A stretch of 49,335 bases of DNA, from IMG/VR virus record IMGVR_UViG_3300033146_002530, positions 1 through 49,335 of that record, one strand, 5' to 3'. Of this stretch, positions 1 through 8,900 are shown piece by piece (the stretch's first letter is position 1; each line of letters starts with the position of its first letter). The notes under the pieces were generated by a model, which saw only the letters and a program-made list of their open reading frames with translations, did no database searches and had not been told where the DNA came from. The position numbers were made by a program, and so were the translations under genes. This DNA comes from a virus.

Positions 1-1
1 T

Positions 2-190
2 GAGGAAAAGAAAGCTAATATTCTTAGGGGTGATGGTGAGGCACATAGAAAAAGAGTTGTTATGGCAGCGGATGGTGCTCTTGAACTTAAAGCTAAATAT
101 TGGTTAGCTGCTCAGGAAGCATATGCCAGAGAATTTGGTAAACAAAAATGGGTTCCTAATATTCAGATGGGTGCTACAGAAGGAAATTAA
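2..190 (+). CDS. SPFH/band-7 (prohibitin-like) protein, C-terminal part, 5' end outside window
   Basis: The open frame enters from the left edge and ends at TAA 188-190, giving 62 visible residues. The composition (ILRGDGEAHRKRVV, then AADGALELKAKYWLAAQEAYA) is the Glu/Ala/Lys-rich helix that follows the SPFH domain in prohibitin/stomatin-type proteins, where it drives oligomerisation on membranes. The next gene encodes a small membrane-anchored coiled-coil protein, which suits a membrane-associated pair. The frame continues without interruption after the stop for 39 more codons that look like the normal family C-terminus (see next entry). The assignment rests on a short tail only; the SPFH domain itself is not in the window. 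Confidence 0.45.
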   Translation, partial: EEKKANILRGDGEAHRKRVVMAADGALELKAKYWLAAQEAYAREFGKQKWVPNIQMGATEGN

Positions 191-310
191 GGTGGTAATG
201 CTGTAAGTCAATTTATGGATCTTTTAAGTGCCAAGGCAGCTAAAGACCTTGCTCTTAATCTTGATATGAATATTGAACAAGGAAAGAATAGAGTAGCAGA
301 AGTTAATTAA
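191..310 (+). other. In-frame continuation of the SPFH-like gene beyond its TAA stop
   Basis: Starting directly after TAA 188-190 and in the same frame, 39 codons run to a second TAA at 308-310. They encode a coding-looking segment including FMDLLSAKAAKDLALNLDM, and the junction reads EGN-stop-GGN. From memory, prohibitin-type proteins often end with a Gly-rich linker and a helix containing AKAAKDL-like residues, so this is plausibly the original C-terminus. No ribosome binding site with a start codon explains it as a separate gene. Alternatives are a nonsense mutation, stop readthrough or an assembly error. Confidence 0.45.
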
Positions 311-370
311 TTATGATTGGTGTTCTTGTAGAGATATAAGAGCACCAATAAACTATAAAAGGTGACATAT

Positions 371-649
371 ATGATTCAGGCACTTATAACTTTCATTGTC
401 TTATTCTTATTTGTTAGATGGGCTTGGGAAGTTTGGGGGAAAGATTATAGTAAAAAACTTTCAGGTGATGATTTTAAACAAAGAGATTCATTACTTAGAA
501 AAATTGAGGCTCTTAAAAAACATGCAAAAGAACTTAAAGATGATGATGATGAAATTAAAGTTTCTAAAATGTTAGAGGTTATTTTAAAACAACAAAAAGA
601 AAAAGAAGCAGAATTAAAAGAACTTAATGATAAAATTATTAAAAACTAA
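371..649 (+). CDS. Small membrane-anchored coiled-coil protein
   Basis: 92 residues from ATG 371. A GTG at 362 is also in frame, but the ribosome binding site AAAAGGTG (357-364) lies at correct spacing only for ATG 371. Residues 1-20 are one hydrophobic segment (ALITFIVLFLFVRWAW), followed by a highly charged Lys/Glu/Asp-rich region to the C-terminus with coiled-coil character and an acidic DDDDE patch. I predict an N-terminal inner-membrane anchor with a cytoplasmic helical rod. It follows the SPFH-like gene closely and may act with it. I do not recognise a named family. Confidence 0.6.
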   Translation: MIQALITFIVLFLFVRWAWEVWGKDYSKKLSGDDFKQRDSLLRKIEALKKHAKELKDDDDEIKVSKMLEVILKQQKEKEAELKELNDKIIKN

Positions 650-688
650 AATAGATAATTTAGTTTATTTAAAAGAAAGGATTAAACT

Positions 689-1765
689 ATGACTGATAAT
701 TTAAATGAAATTATTGAAAACGATACAAATGAAGTTTCTAGTGTTGTAGAAACAAATGTTGAAACAAATGGAGATCTTAGTGGATTTGCTAATATCAATG
801 ATACTGGTGAAACCGAGACAACTGATGAGATCGAGGAAGTAGCACCAAAACCTGATTTTGGTGACCGTGCAGTGGATATGGGATTAACAGTACTTGCTCC
901 AGGTTCTTATTATTATAGAGATCAGTTTAGTGAGATTATTTATAAAAATCTCAAAACTATTGGTGATTCTGGTATTATTGATGATGAAGAAATTTCTCAT
1001 CTTGCAATTTTTACTAAAGGACTTGAAGCTGATGCAGATTGGAAATATCAGAACTTTATTTCTGACTCATATAAATTCCTTGGTAATGCAACTTTGATTG
1101 ATCAGATTAAAGAATCTATTACTTCAGTAGGTACTGTTGAGCTTATCGAGAGAAATTTTATTGCTCCGAACCTTACAAAGATCAGACATGAAATTGTTAT
1201 AAATAATCCCAGTGTTGTTCCTGGTGTCGGAACTGTATCACCCATGATGAATATTACCAATTCTTATGATGGTACTGGTGCCTCAACAATTGTATTCGGT
1301 ATGCATATTGCTGAGTCAGATGTTCTTTCCAGTGCTTTCTGTACTGAAAAGTTTGGCAAGATTAAACAAATTCACTTGACAGGTTCTTCAACTGAACTTG
1401 AAGCAGCATTTGGTGAGTATGTTACAATCTTTGGTGACAATATTGTTAATATGATTACTGAGAATTTCAATAATCAGATTACAGAATCTGATATGATGAA
1501 AGTTTTAGATATCATTGAAACCAAAGCAGGTAAGAAAAGAAGAGAGTTGATTTCAAATGAACTTCCTTTAACCAATCCAAATGCAGAAGTATCAGTTGAA
1601 GCAGTTCCATGGAATATGACTAGTTGGCAGTTATTTCTTACTCTTACTAGATTTACCAGCGTTGAAGAAAATCTTAATTCAAAGAGAATTATGGAAAATA
1701 TTGCTGAAAGAGTATTGGTTATTCCAGAGCAAATGATAGAAGCATTAAAAGTTATTAATGGATAA
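689..1765 (+). CDS. Hypothetical protein, possibly DUF932-like
   Basis: 358 residues. The first ~60 are acidic, Asn/Thr/Glu-rich and probably disordered. The ordered part contains NFISDSYKFLGNATLID (about residues 112-130) and later a Gly/Asn segment around SPMMNITNSYDGTGASTIV (about residues 185-205). This order loosely recalls DUF932/YfjQ-type phage proteins (a SD-Y motif, then an NS-x-G-x-GA segment), but I would not insist on it. The gene has its own AAAGGA ribosome binding site and is followed at once by a strong intrinsic terminator, so it closes the first transcription unit. No membrane segment or catalytic motif is seen. Confidence 0.4.
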   Translation: MTDNLNEIIENDTNEVSSVVETNVETNGDLSGFANINDTGETETTDEIEEVAPKPDFGDRAVDMGLTVLAPGSYYYRDQFSEIIYKNLKTIGDSGIIDDEEISHLAIFTKGLEADADWKYQNFISDSYKFLGNATLIDQIKESITSVGTVELIERNFIAPNLTKIRHEIVINNPSVVPGVGTVSPMMNITNSYDGTGASTIVFGMHIAESDVLSSAFCTEKFGKIKQIHLTGSSTELEAAFGEYVTIFGDNIVNMITENFNNQITESDMMKVLDIIETKAGKKRRELISNELPLTNPNAEVSVEAVPWNMTSWQLFLTLTRFTSVEENLNSKRIMENIAERVLVIPEQMIEALKVING

Positions 1766-1784
1766 TTGATAACTAATTAAAATT

Positions 1785-1828
1785 AAACTCCAATTTATAT
1801 CTTATGATATAAATTGGAGTTTTTTTTG
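1785..1828 (+). terminator. Rho-independent terminator after the 358-aa gene
   Basis: A perfect 17-bp inverted repeat (arms 1785-1801 and 1806-1822, loop TTAT) is followed by an unbroken T-run. It sits 20 bases after the stop codon at 1763-1765 and separates the SPFH-linked unit from the structural unit. Confidence 0.9.
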
Positions 1829-1839
1829 TTGTTATTTTT

Positions 1840-1867
1840 TTGGAACAAACTATAAATTAATATAAGG
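1840..1867 (+). promoter_or_regulatory. Candidate phage promoter, GGAACAAA motif plus TATAAATTA
   Basis: Directly after the terminator and before GTG 1878 the sequence reads TTGGAACAAACTATAAATTA. The AGAACAAA/GGAACAAA core recurs upstream of several other first genes (3292-3303 plus strand; 48115-48128, 20551-20562 and 23831-23844 minus strand). A TATAAAT-like element follows, resembling T4-type late promoters. Function is inferred from position and recurrence only. Confidence 0.35.
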
Positions 1868-1877
1868 AGATTCTATT

Positions 1878-3140
1878 GTGAATGAACAACAATCATTTTC
1901 ACCATCAAGAAGTTATGATATAACATTAAAAATAAAAGATGTAGATTATTCAAATGATCTTTCTAATATTAGAATTGGGTCGTCATTAGCTACAGGATAT
2001 CAAATTGTAACATTAACAATAAATATTACACCTTCAACTATATTACTTAATAAAATTTTTGGTCAAGATAAAATTTTACTTAAAATTAATTTATTAGACT
2101 ATAGTAAAGATATAATAGAAACTATGGTTTTTGATCTAATGATTATAAATTCAGAATTTAATTTACCCATATCAGAACCATTTATTTCAGATGAACAAAC
2201 AGATAGAATACCTTTTGATTTAATTACAGTTACTAGAATTCCATTTCAAATTATGACTACTATGATTAATTCTGTATTTGGAATAAATGGTGGACCAGCA
2301 ACAGTTTGGACTGGTCCAAAAACACCAAGAGAAATGATTGAAACTATTGTAAAAGAATTTACTCCTAAAGCAATTTTAAAATATGATAAAAAAAATGAGA
2401 ATACAGATAAAATAATGCAATGTTGTATTCCACCAACTACATTATTTCAAGCAATTAAATTTTTAGATTCTAATTATGGATTATATAGTGGGGCTCCTTC
2501 TATATTTTGTCAGTATAATGACTTTCTTTATATTATGAATTTATCTACTAGAATAAAAGAGAAATATACATTATGTATAGAACATTTAACAACATCATTT
2601 AAAGAAGAAAATTATGCTTCATTGGATGATAAAACAAAATTTTTTACATTTGATAATTTAAATACAAATTATACTGGTAATTCAAGATTTGCTGTTTTAG
2701 GTGGTAAATTAAAATATATTGTTCTACCATCGGATAGATTATCTAAAACTATAACACATGATTTAAATACTATATGTGAAAACTATGGTATTATTGCTAC
2801 TTCCAAAGAAGATTCTACATATACAAATCCATCTATTTCAAATAGAACAAAATATTATATAGAGAATAATGGATTAGATGATTCAGAATTTTTTGCAATT
2901 TCAAAAATTACTAAAGAAATTTCAGATGTTTCAAGATTAGGATTTTCAATAGCTAATGATATGGCAATTGAAAATTTAATTAAGGTTGGTTCTTGTGTAA
3001 AATTAAAAACAAGAACTATGGAATATAGTGGAGTACAAGGGAATTATATATTATTTTCTAGTGATTTAATTTGGGCTAGAAAACAAGATTGGTCAACAAT
3101 GTGTAATATTGAATTAATTAGAACTAATAAAACAGTATAA
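1878..3140 (+). CDS. Probable baseplate hub protein (gp27/gpD-type fold suspected)
   Basis: 420 residues starting at GTG 1878; AAGGAG 8 bases upstream fixes this start, as no in-frame ATG is as well placed. The N-terminal third is beta-rich (YDITLKIKDVDYSN...), the middle contains TPREMIETIVKEF and FLDSNYGLYSGAPSIFCQY, and the C-terminus ends with another beta-rich module. This arrangement, with an adaptor helix pair and a segment that reads out an initial-frame condition, recalls baseplate hub proteins of the T4 gp27/Mu gp44/P2 gpD group. Its position just before terminase and tape-measure genes fits. Recognition is by pattern, not a diagnostic motif; another baseplate or tail-tip protein is possible. 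Confidence 0.4.
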   Translation: MNEQQSFSPSRSYDITLKIKDVDYSNDLSNIRIGSSLATGYQIVTLTINITPSTILLNKIFGQDKILLKINLLDYSKDIIETMVFDLMIINSEFNLPISEPFISDEQTDRIPFDLITVTRIPFQIMTTMINSVFGINGGPATVWTGPKTPREMIETIVKEFTPKAILKYDKKNENTDKIMQCCIPPTTLFQAIKFLDSNYGLYSGAPSIFCQYNDFLYIMNLSTRIKEKYTLCIEHLTTSFKEENYASLDDKTKFFTFDNLNTNYTGNSRFAVLGGKLKYIVLPSDRLSKTITHDLNTICENYGIIATSKEDSTYTNPSISNRTKYYIENNGLDDSEFFAISKITKEISDVSRLGFSIANDMAIENLIKVGSCVKLKTRTMEYSGVQGNYILFSSDLIWARKQDWSTMCNIELIRTNKTV

Positions 3141-3159
3141 AAAATACAATAAAAATCTT

Positions 3160-3260
3160 CAACTTCTAAATGTAGAACATTTTTGGTGGATAAGCCATAC
3201 CTTAATAAATTAAGTTATATGAAACTCCATTACGAGGAAATTCGCCTTTATCGAATACTT
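3160..3260 (+). ncRNA. Candidate structured leader RNA upstream of terminase
   Basis: The 181-base gap 3141-3321 is less A/T-uniform than other gaps here. It holds a chain of small hairpins: TTCTA-AATG-TAGAA (3164-3177), TGG-ATAAG-CCA within GGT...ACC (3185-3201), CTTAAT-AA-ATTAAG (3201-3214), CTC...GAG (3225-3236) and ATTCG-CCTTTAT-CGAAT (3240-3256). It does not fold as a tRNA by eye and I recognise no riboswitch. It may be an untranslated leader or a small RNA. Confidence 0.25.
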
Positions 3261-3291
3261 ATTTAATATTAGTCTTCTATATATGATAGTA

Positions 3292-3303
3292 TTTAGAACA
3301 AAT
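3292..3303 (+). promoter_or_regulatory. Candidate promoter motif TTTAGAACAAAT before terminase
   Basis: The same TTTAGAACAAAT string occurs, on the minus strand, upstream of the gene at 47261-48058, and with one change upstream of the tail tube gene. Here it lies 18 bases before the start codon, so it overlaps the region of the ribosome binding site and may be part of a promoter or a translation-control site. Confidence 0.3.
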
Positions 3304-3321
3304 AAAAAAGGAGAATAGTGT

Positions 3322-4959
3322 ATGAGTGCTATTATAACTAAACAGAAGAAAGTACAGAGCCAAGCTCAAAAATATGTACAAGAATGGATTAATTGTAAAA
3401 ATTCCTTTGATTATTTTTGTTCTAAATATATATGGATTGAGATGCCGGGTGGAGATATACTTCTTGATCCATATCAACCTCAATCAGAATTAATAAAAAC
3501 AATAAATGTAGAACATTATGTATTAGTATTAAAATCAAGACAGATTGGTATATCAACTATTATTCAAGCTTATTCTGCTTGGTTAGCTACATTTTTTGAT
3601 AATGTTGTTATAGGTGTTGTTTCAAAAGATGGTAAGGAAGCGACTGACTTTGCAAGATTTATTAGGGGTATGATTGAAAAGTTACCTAAATGGATGGGTG
3701 TTAAATTTGATAAAAAGACAGAACAATCATTTATTTTAACTAATGGTGCCAAGGTATATGTTTCACCTGTTAATCCAAATGCTCCAGAAAAAACTCTTCG
3801 TGGTAAAGCAATTACATTTTTGGTAATAGATGAGGCAGCTTTTATTAAATTTCTTGATACTGCTTGGACTTCTATGATTCCAGCATTATCAACTAATCAG
3901 ATGCATGCTAAAAAAGCTAATGTTCCTTATGGTACAGTAGTATTATCAACACCTAATAAAACAGTAGGTCCTGGTAAATGGTTTTATGAAAAATATCAAA
4001 GAGCTGTTGCTGGTGATGATATATTTAAACAATTCACTATACATTGGAAAGATGTTAAAGAATTAGCAGATGATGATGGGTGGTATGATACTCAATGCCA
4101 ACTATTTGAAAATGACCCAAACAAAATTCAACAAGAACTTGAACTTAAATTTCTTGCAACAACTGGTTCATTTTTTAGTGATCATATAACACAAGTTTTA
4201 CAAGATGTTGATACTGAACCTATTGAACGTATAAAATTATTTAATGGTGAAGCGTGGAGATATAGACCTCCTGTACCGAATACACATTATATAATTGGAG
4301 TTGATACGGCACCTGAACATGGTGAAGATAAATCAGCAATAACTGTATGGGATTATCAACATTTAGATCAAGTGTTTGAATACCAGGGTAAGTGTAGGGT
4401 TGGAGATTTTGTTAAAGTTGTTAAGGTTGCTGCTGCTCAATACCCTGGTACAATAGTAGTAGAGTCAAATTCATATGGGAACCATGTGGTTGAGGAAATG
4501 ATGAATAGTGAATTTTCTCAAATGATGTATAAAGAAAAAAGAGGTAATACATTAGTTCCTGGTCTACAAACAACTGCTAAAACAAGACCATTAATTATTG
4601 ATGCTTTATATTCATTAATAACAGAATTTCCAGAAATTATAAAATCAAAAAGATTAGTATTAGAATTAATAGGTTTAATAAGTAAACCAAGTGGGCGTGT
4701 AGAAGCTGATATTGGATGTCATGATGATTTAGCACTTTCTGCAGGTTTATGTTTTTATGTTCATAAATATGATCCAGTATTAATGTTACAAAATGATACT
4801 GTTGCAAGTAATCTATTTACTGAAGTTATGAGTTTGAATAATTATGGGCCAACAAATATTAATGATGCAACTATAATGAAACACGTTAAAGAACATATAT
4901 CAGAAAATAAAGGTAGTATAAATACATTGGATTTCTTTTTTGGAGCAGATAGAGGATAA
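3322..4959 (+). CDS. terL: Terminase large subunit (DNA packaging ATPase/nuclease)
   Basis: 545 residues. The protein drives DNA into the prohead and cuts it. The N-terminal ATPase shows a deviant Walker A, KSRQIGIST (residues 71-79), in which the usual Lys after Gly is Ile and the basic residue sits at the start of the loop, as in some other large terminases. Walker B is LVIDEAAF (167-174, D170 and E171), with a coupling motif VLSTPN (207-212). The C-terminal RNase H-like nuclease has IIGVDTA (D328), VVESNSYG (E381) and GCHDDLALSAG (D468/D469), the expected acidic triad. The length is typical. AAGGAG precedes the ATG. No small-terminase gene is adjacent; portal and capsid are outside the window. 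Confidence 0.95.
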   Translation: MSAIITKQKKVQSQAQKYVQEWINCKNSFDYFCSKYIWIEMPGGDILLDPYQPQSELIKTINVEHYVLVLKSRQIGISTIIQAYSAWLATFFDNVVIGVVSKDGKEATDFARFIRGMIEKLPKWMGVKFDKKTEQSFILTNGAKVYVSPVNPNAPEKTLRGKAITFLVIDEAAFIKFLDTAWTSMIPALSTNQMHAKKANVPYGTVVLSTPNKTVGPGKWFYEKYQRAVAGDDIFKQFTIHWKDVKELADDDGWYDTQCQLFENDPNKIQQELELKFLATTGSFFSDHITQVLQDVDTEPIERIKLFNGEAWRYRPPVPNTHYIIGVDTAPEHGEDKSAITVWDYQHLDQVFEYQGKCRVGDFVKVVKVAAAQYPGTIVVESNSYGNHVVEEMMNSEFSQMMYKEKRGNTLVPGLQTTAKTRPLIIDALYSLITEFPEIIKSKRLVLELIGLISKPSGRVEADIGCHDDLALSAGLCFYVHKYDPVLMLQNDTVASNLFTEVMSLNNYGPTNINDATIMKHVKEHISENKGSINTLDFFFGADRG

Positions 4960-4965
4960 AATAAT

Positions 4966-5913
4966 ATGAAAGATATTATAATAAATAATTTTCAATCACT
5001 AACACCGCAGTTTGTTCATGAGTATAATAAAACTATTCAACAAGAGTTATTTGCGCTACCGATTGCTCCAAAAAAAGTAGCTTCTTTACATGGAATGGAT
5101 TTATATTCATCAGAAAATCTAAAAAATAAATATATTAATGCAATGTATAATATATCTAAAATAAAACCAGTCGTTGCTGACATTGAGAGGTTAGTTATTC
5201 AAGATAAAATAGTTCCTTGTTGGATAAATCGAGGGATTTTTAGATTAGCAATATTTAAAAAGTTAGCTCCATATGCGGATCAAGGTATTGCTGGGTTTTA
5301 TACTCCAAAATCGAAACAAATCTTTATTTTAATGGATAATAATATTAAATGGGGATTTGCAAAAGATAAATGGTTATCAAATTTAATGTTGCATGAGTTA
5401 ATGCATATGGCTTCTGATAAATTTAAGAATAATTTTATAAAAATGTTTTGGTATGATTTTTTAAAGTATTATAATGCTATGTTTGAAGAGATTTTTAAGA
5501 CTGGTGATTCAGATATAACCAATGAAAATAAATTAATTATAAGATTTCTATTTAAAAACTTTGAATATAAACAATATACATCTTCTGCATTAAAAAAATA
5601 CTTAAGTTTGGTTAGTCAAAATTTTAGAAAGAAATCCACATTATCAGAAAATGAATTTAACTCGGTTTTAACCGATTTCTATCATTATATAAAATTATAT
5701 TTTTCAGATTTGAATTCATTATATAAACAATTAAGAAAATTTAATCATATTTATGCTGGTTTAACAAAAGGATATAGAAGCGGATTAGGAGTTATAAATA
5801 ATTTATCATTTTGTAGTCAAGAATTATTTTATCCATCTGAAATAACCGCTATGTATATAGAATTATATAAAGGAAGTCAACCTAGATTATTTTCAGTTAT
5901 TAAAAAATTGTAG
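4966..5913 (+). CDS. Putative zinc metallopeptidase (HEXXH) of the phage structural operon
   Basis: 315 residues, starting 6 bases after the terminase stop with GAGGATAA as ribosome binding site. The hydrophobic helix LMLHELMHMAS contains a complete HEXXH zinc-binding/catalytic motif (H143, E144, H147). A third ligand could be the Glu in PSEITAM near residue 294, which would make it gluzincin-like, but this is a guess. The remainder is helical, aromatic and Lys-rich with no signal peptide or membrane segment. Position between terminase and tape measure suggests a virion or assembly role (maturation or cell-wall action), unproven. The single motif could occur by chance, though the surrounding hydrophobic context is typical of real zincins. 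Confidence 0.5.
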   Translation: MKDIIINNFQSLTPQFVHEYNKTIQQELFALPIAPKKVASLHGMDLYSSENLKNKYINAMYNISKIKPVVADIERLVIQDKIVPCWINRGIFRLAIFKKLAPYADQGIAGFYTPKSKQIFILMDNNIKWGFAKDKWLSNLMLHELMHMASDKFKNNFIKMFWYDFLKYYNAMFEEIFKTGDSDITNENKLIIRFLFKNFEYKQYTSSALKKYLSLVSQNFRKKSTLSENEFNSVLTDFYHYIKLYFSDLNSLYKQLRKFNHIYAGLTKGYRSGLGVINNLSFCSQELFYPSEITAMYIELYKGSQPRLFSVIKKL

Positions 5914-5923
5914 AGGTAATTAA

Positions 5924-8900
5924 ATGGTCGATAGATTAGGTAAGAATGCTGCTAAAAAACAATATGCTGCAGCTGATAAAAGAGTAAAAGGAATTAGTAG
6001 TATAGCTGATACCGCTATTAGAAGAACAAAAGTTGTTGAATTAGAAAAACAATACGGAACTACTAAAGGAAATAGACAAGCAATAACATCTGTAGATAGA
6101 GCATTAAAAGCATTAACTAAATCTACTACAGCTTTAGCATTAGGAGTTAAACAAATTACTGTTGAGACTGCCAGAGGTGTTAAAAATATAACAACTACAG
6201 GTGCAAAAACAGTAGCTGAATATGCTAAAGCTATAGGAGAAGATATACATATAAAAAGAGAAGGTCTTTTAGCAACTACTACAGGTAAAGTTACTCCTTT
6301 GATTGGTTATGCAATATCAAAATTATTTGAAACTACTATTTTTAAACAAATGATAGAGAAAATGAAGAGCGGGTTAAATAAAGCTCTTGATTCAGTATCT
6401 GCTAAATTTAAAAGACTTGCTTCCGCTGGTTGGGATAAAGCTGGAGAATTCTGGAACTCAATGATAGATAGAATTTCAGGTAAAAGAGGTGCTATTCATA
6501 CTAGAATGGCTAAAGCAAGACAAGCTAAAAAATTAAAAAGTGAAGAAAAACTTCAAAATGTTAGTATGAAAAATATTGCAGCAAAAGATTATATTGAAGA
6601 TCAAGTTCCTCATATGGCATCTGGTGGTTATGTTGAGAAAGAAGGTATAGTAAAAGTTCATGCTGCTGAGGTAGTTCAGCCAGTAGGTGATATAGTTGAA
6701 CAAATTGTTAGCCAGGTAAATAAAAAAACAGAGGCAAAAGAACGAAAAGAAAAACATTTCCTAGAAGGAACAATTTTTGATAGAACTAAAGGAAAGAAAA
6801 AAGATTTATTTGGATTTGAAAAAGTTGGAGAAAGTATTACAAATGCTTTTCAAGTATTTTCTAGAAAATCTTTGAACCTTGAAGGTCAAATTATTAGACG
6901 TGGGAGAGAAGAGCAACGAGGTTTAATTAAAAGTTTTGTAACAGCATATACAGAAGAAGCTAAACAGGAAGAACTTCCTTTAATGGAAAGACAAGTTCAA
7001 GCGACTCTTGAGCTTAAAAAGACTATTTCTGGTGAAAGAAAATTAGCTGCCGCTGCTTGGGAAAAGATGTTATATGAACATCCTGTATTTCATACTATGT
7101 TTGGTACTATGAAGTTGTTAGGAAAAAGTATTGTTGGACCAGTTAAATTTTTATTTAAAAAACGTGGAACTTATGCAAAAAATTTACCATCTAGAGGTAC
7201 AGTATTTGAAAAATTAGCTGATACAATGGGTGTTTTATATTCTGGTTCAATGGAAAAATTAGATGCTATTACTAATAATACAGGAGCCGCTGCTATAGCT
7301 GCTGGTGCCCGATCTGCTGATGTTGTTAAATCTCCTACACATAAAGGTGGTTGGTCAGTTATTGGTCAATATATGAAATGGATGTGGTTAAAACCTATTG
7401 AAAAAACTATCAAAGGAACTGCAAAATTAACTCAATGGTTTTTAAGAAATTCTATAGGTCGAAAAAAGACTGATGAAGAATGGGAAAAATCTGCACTTGG
7501 TACTAAAGATTTTGGTGGTATGGTAAAAAAGAAATATGGAAAATGGAATCAAAAAAGAAAAGATAAAAATCAAGAAAAATGGAATAAAAGAGTCCAAAAA
7601 ATGTCGGACTCAGTTCAAGAAAAAGCTAATCAATTTGGCGAATGGTGGGATATTAAATCTAAAGAAGATCAAGTAACATATGATACAATAAAACAAATAA
7701 AAAAAGCTCATAAAGATTTAGAAAAACAAGCCAAAAAACAAAAAAGAAAAGAAAAAATTGAAAAAGTTAAAGATTGGATTTTAGGTAAAAATGAAACTGA
7801 TGGATCTAAAGAATTTGATAAAAGACAAAAAGAAAATAAACATAAATGGACAATTTGGAATATAATTGCTAAGAAAAGTGGTGTTACTTTAGAACAAATG
7901 TGGGATAATGCCAAGAAACAAACTAGAAAAAAAGAAAAAGAAAATAGAAAACAAGAAAAAATAGCTGAAAAGAGAGAAATATCACGAAAGAAAGGTTGGG
8001 AAAAATGGAGAACAAAATTATTAAAAGAAAAAGAAGGTAAAACTAAAAGAAAAGATAAAGATAAAACAGGAACAACTACAATTTTTGGTAGATTAAAAGA
8101 AATGCTTAAAACTTCTAAACAGCATTTAAAAGCCACTGAAAAAGGTAACAAAATGGCTGCTGCTGCTAAAAAAGCTATGAAAACATTTGGTGGATGGATT
8201 TGGAAAGCTCTTTTAGGTGTTGGTGCTTTTATTTCAACCATTGGAACGACAATTACTACTTGGGTAGGTACTGCTATTACTGGTTTAATTGCTGGTACAG
8301 GTGGAGCAGCATTAGCTGGAACTATTGGACTATGGGTTGGTGGGATTATTACAGCGGCATTAGCAAGTTGGAAAGCGGGTTCATGGGTGAATGATAATTT
8401 TATAAAACCATGGACAGATGCATTTTATGCAAAAGCTGATGAAAGAGCAAAACAATCATCTGATAATACTGGTAATATATTAAAACAAGCTGGATCTAGT
8501 AAAAAATCTTTTATAGAAGGTAAAGGTACAAGAGAAGATTTAATTAAGGGTGTTACAATGTCTGCTCTTAATAAACAAATGAGAATAGAATCTAAAGGAG
8601 ATAGTATTACTTCTTTTGATGCACTTAATCAAGGATCTATAGCTAAAGATGCTCAAACAAAATATATGTCTGAAAATTTATCAAAATATTCAGAATATGG
8701 TCCTGATGAACTTAATAGATTAAGAAAGAAATTTAATAGTGGTGTTAGAGGGTTTTGGAATAATGAAGTTAGAATGAAAACTTGGTCTGAAGATCCTGAA
8801 AAATATGGATTAAGAAGAGAAAAATCATTTCTTTCATATATACAAAAATATGGAGTTAAACCATCTAAAGCAGAAATGAATAAACAAATAAAATTTAAAG

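Noticed and set aside
2-310. Alternative genetic code with TAA read as an amino acid
   Set aside because: Nearly all other genes here end at TAA at sensible places, often directly before the next ribosome binding site.
3160-3260. tRNA gene in the hairpin-rich gap
   Set aside because: No cloverleaf, T-arm or acceptor stem could be built by eye.
7708-8241. 177-residue antisense frame opposite the tape measure gene
   Set aside because: Phe/Ser/Leu-rich mirror image of a Lys/Glu-rich coding strand; no ribosome binding site; a shadow.
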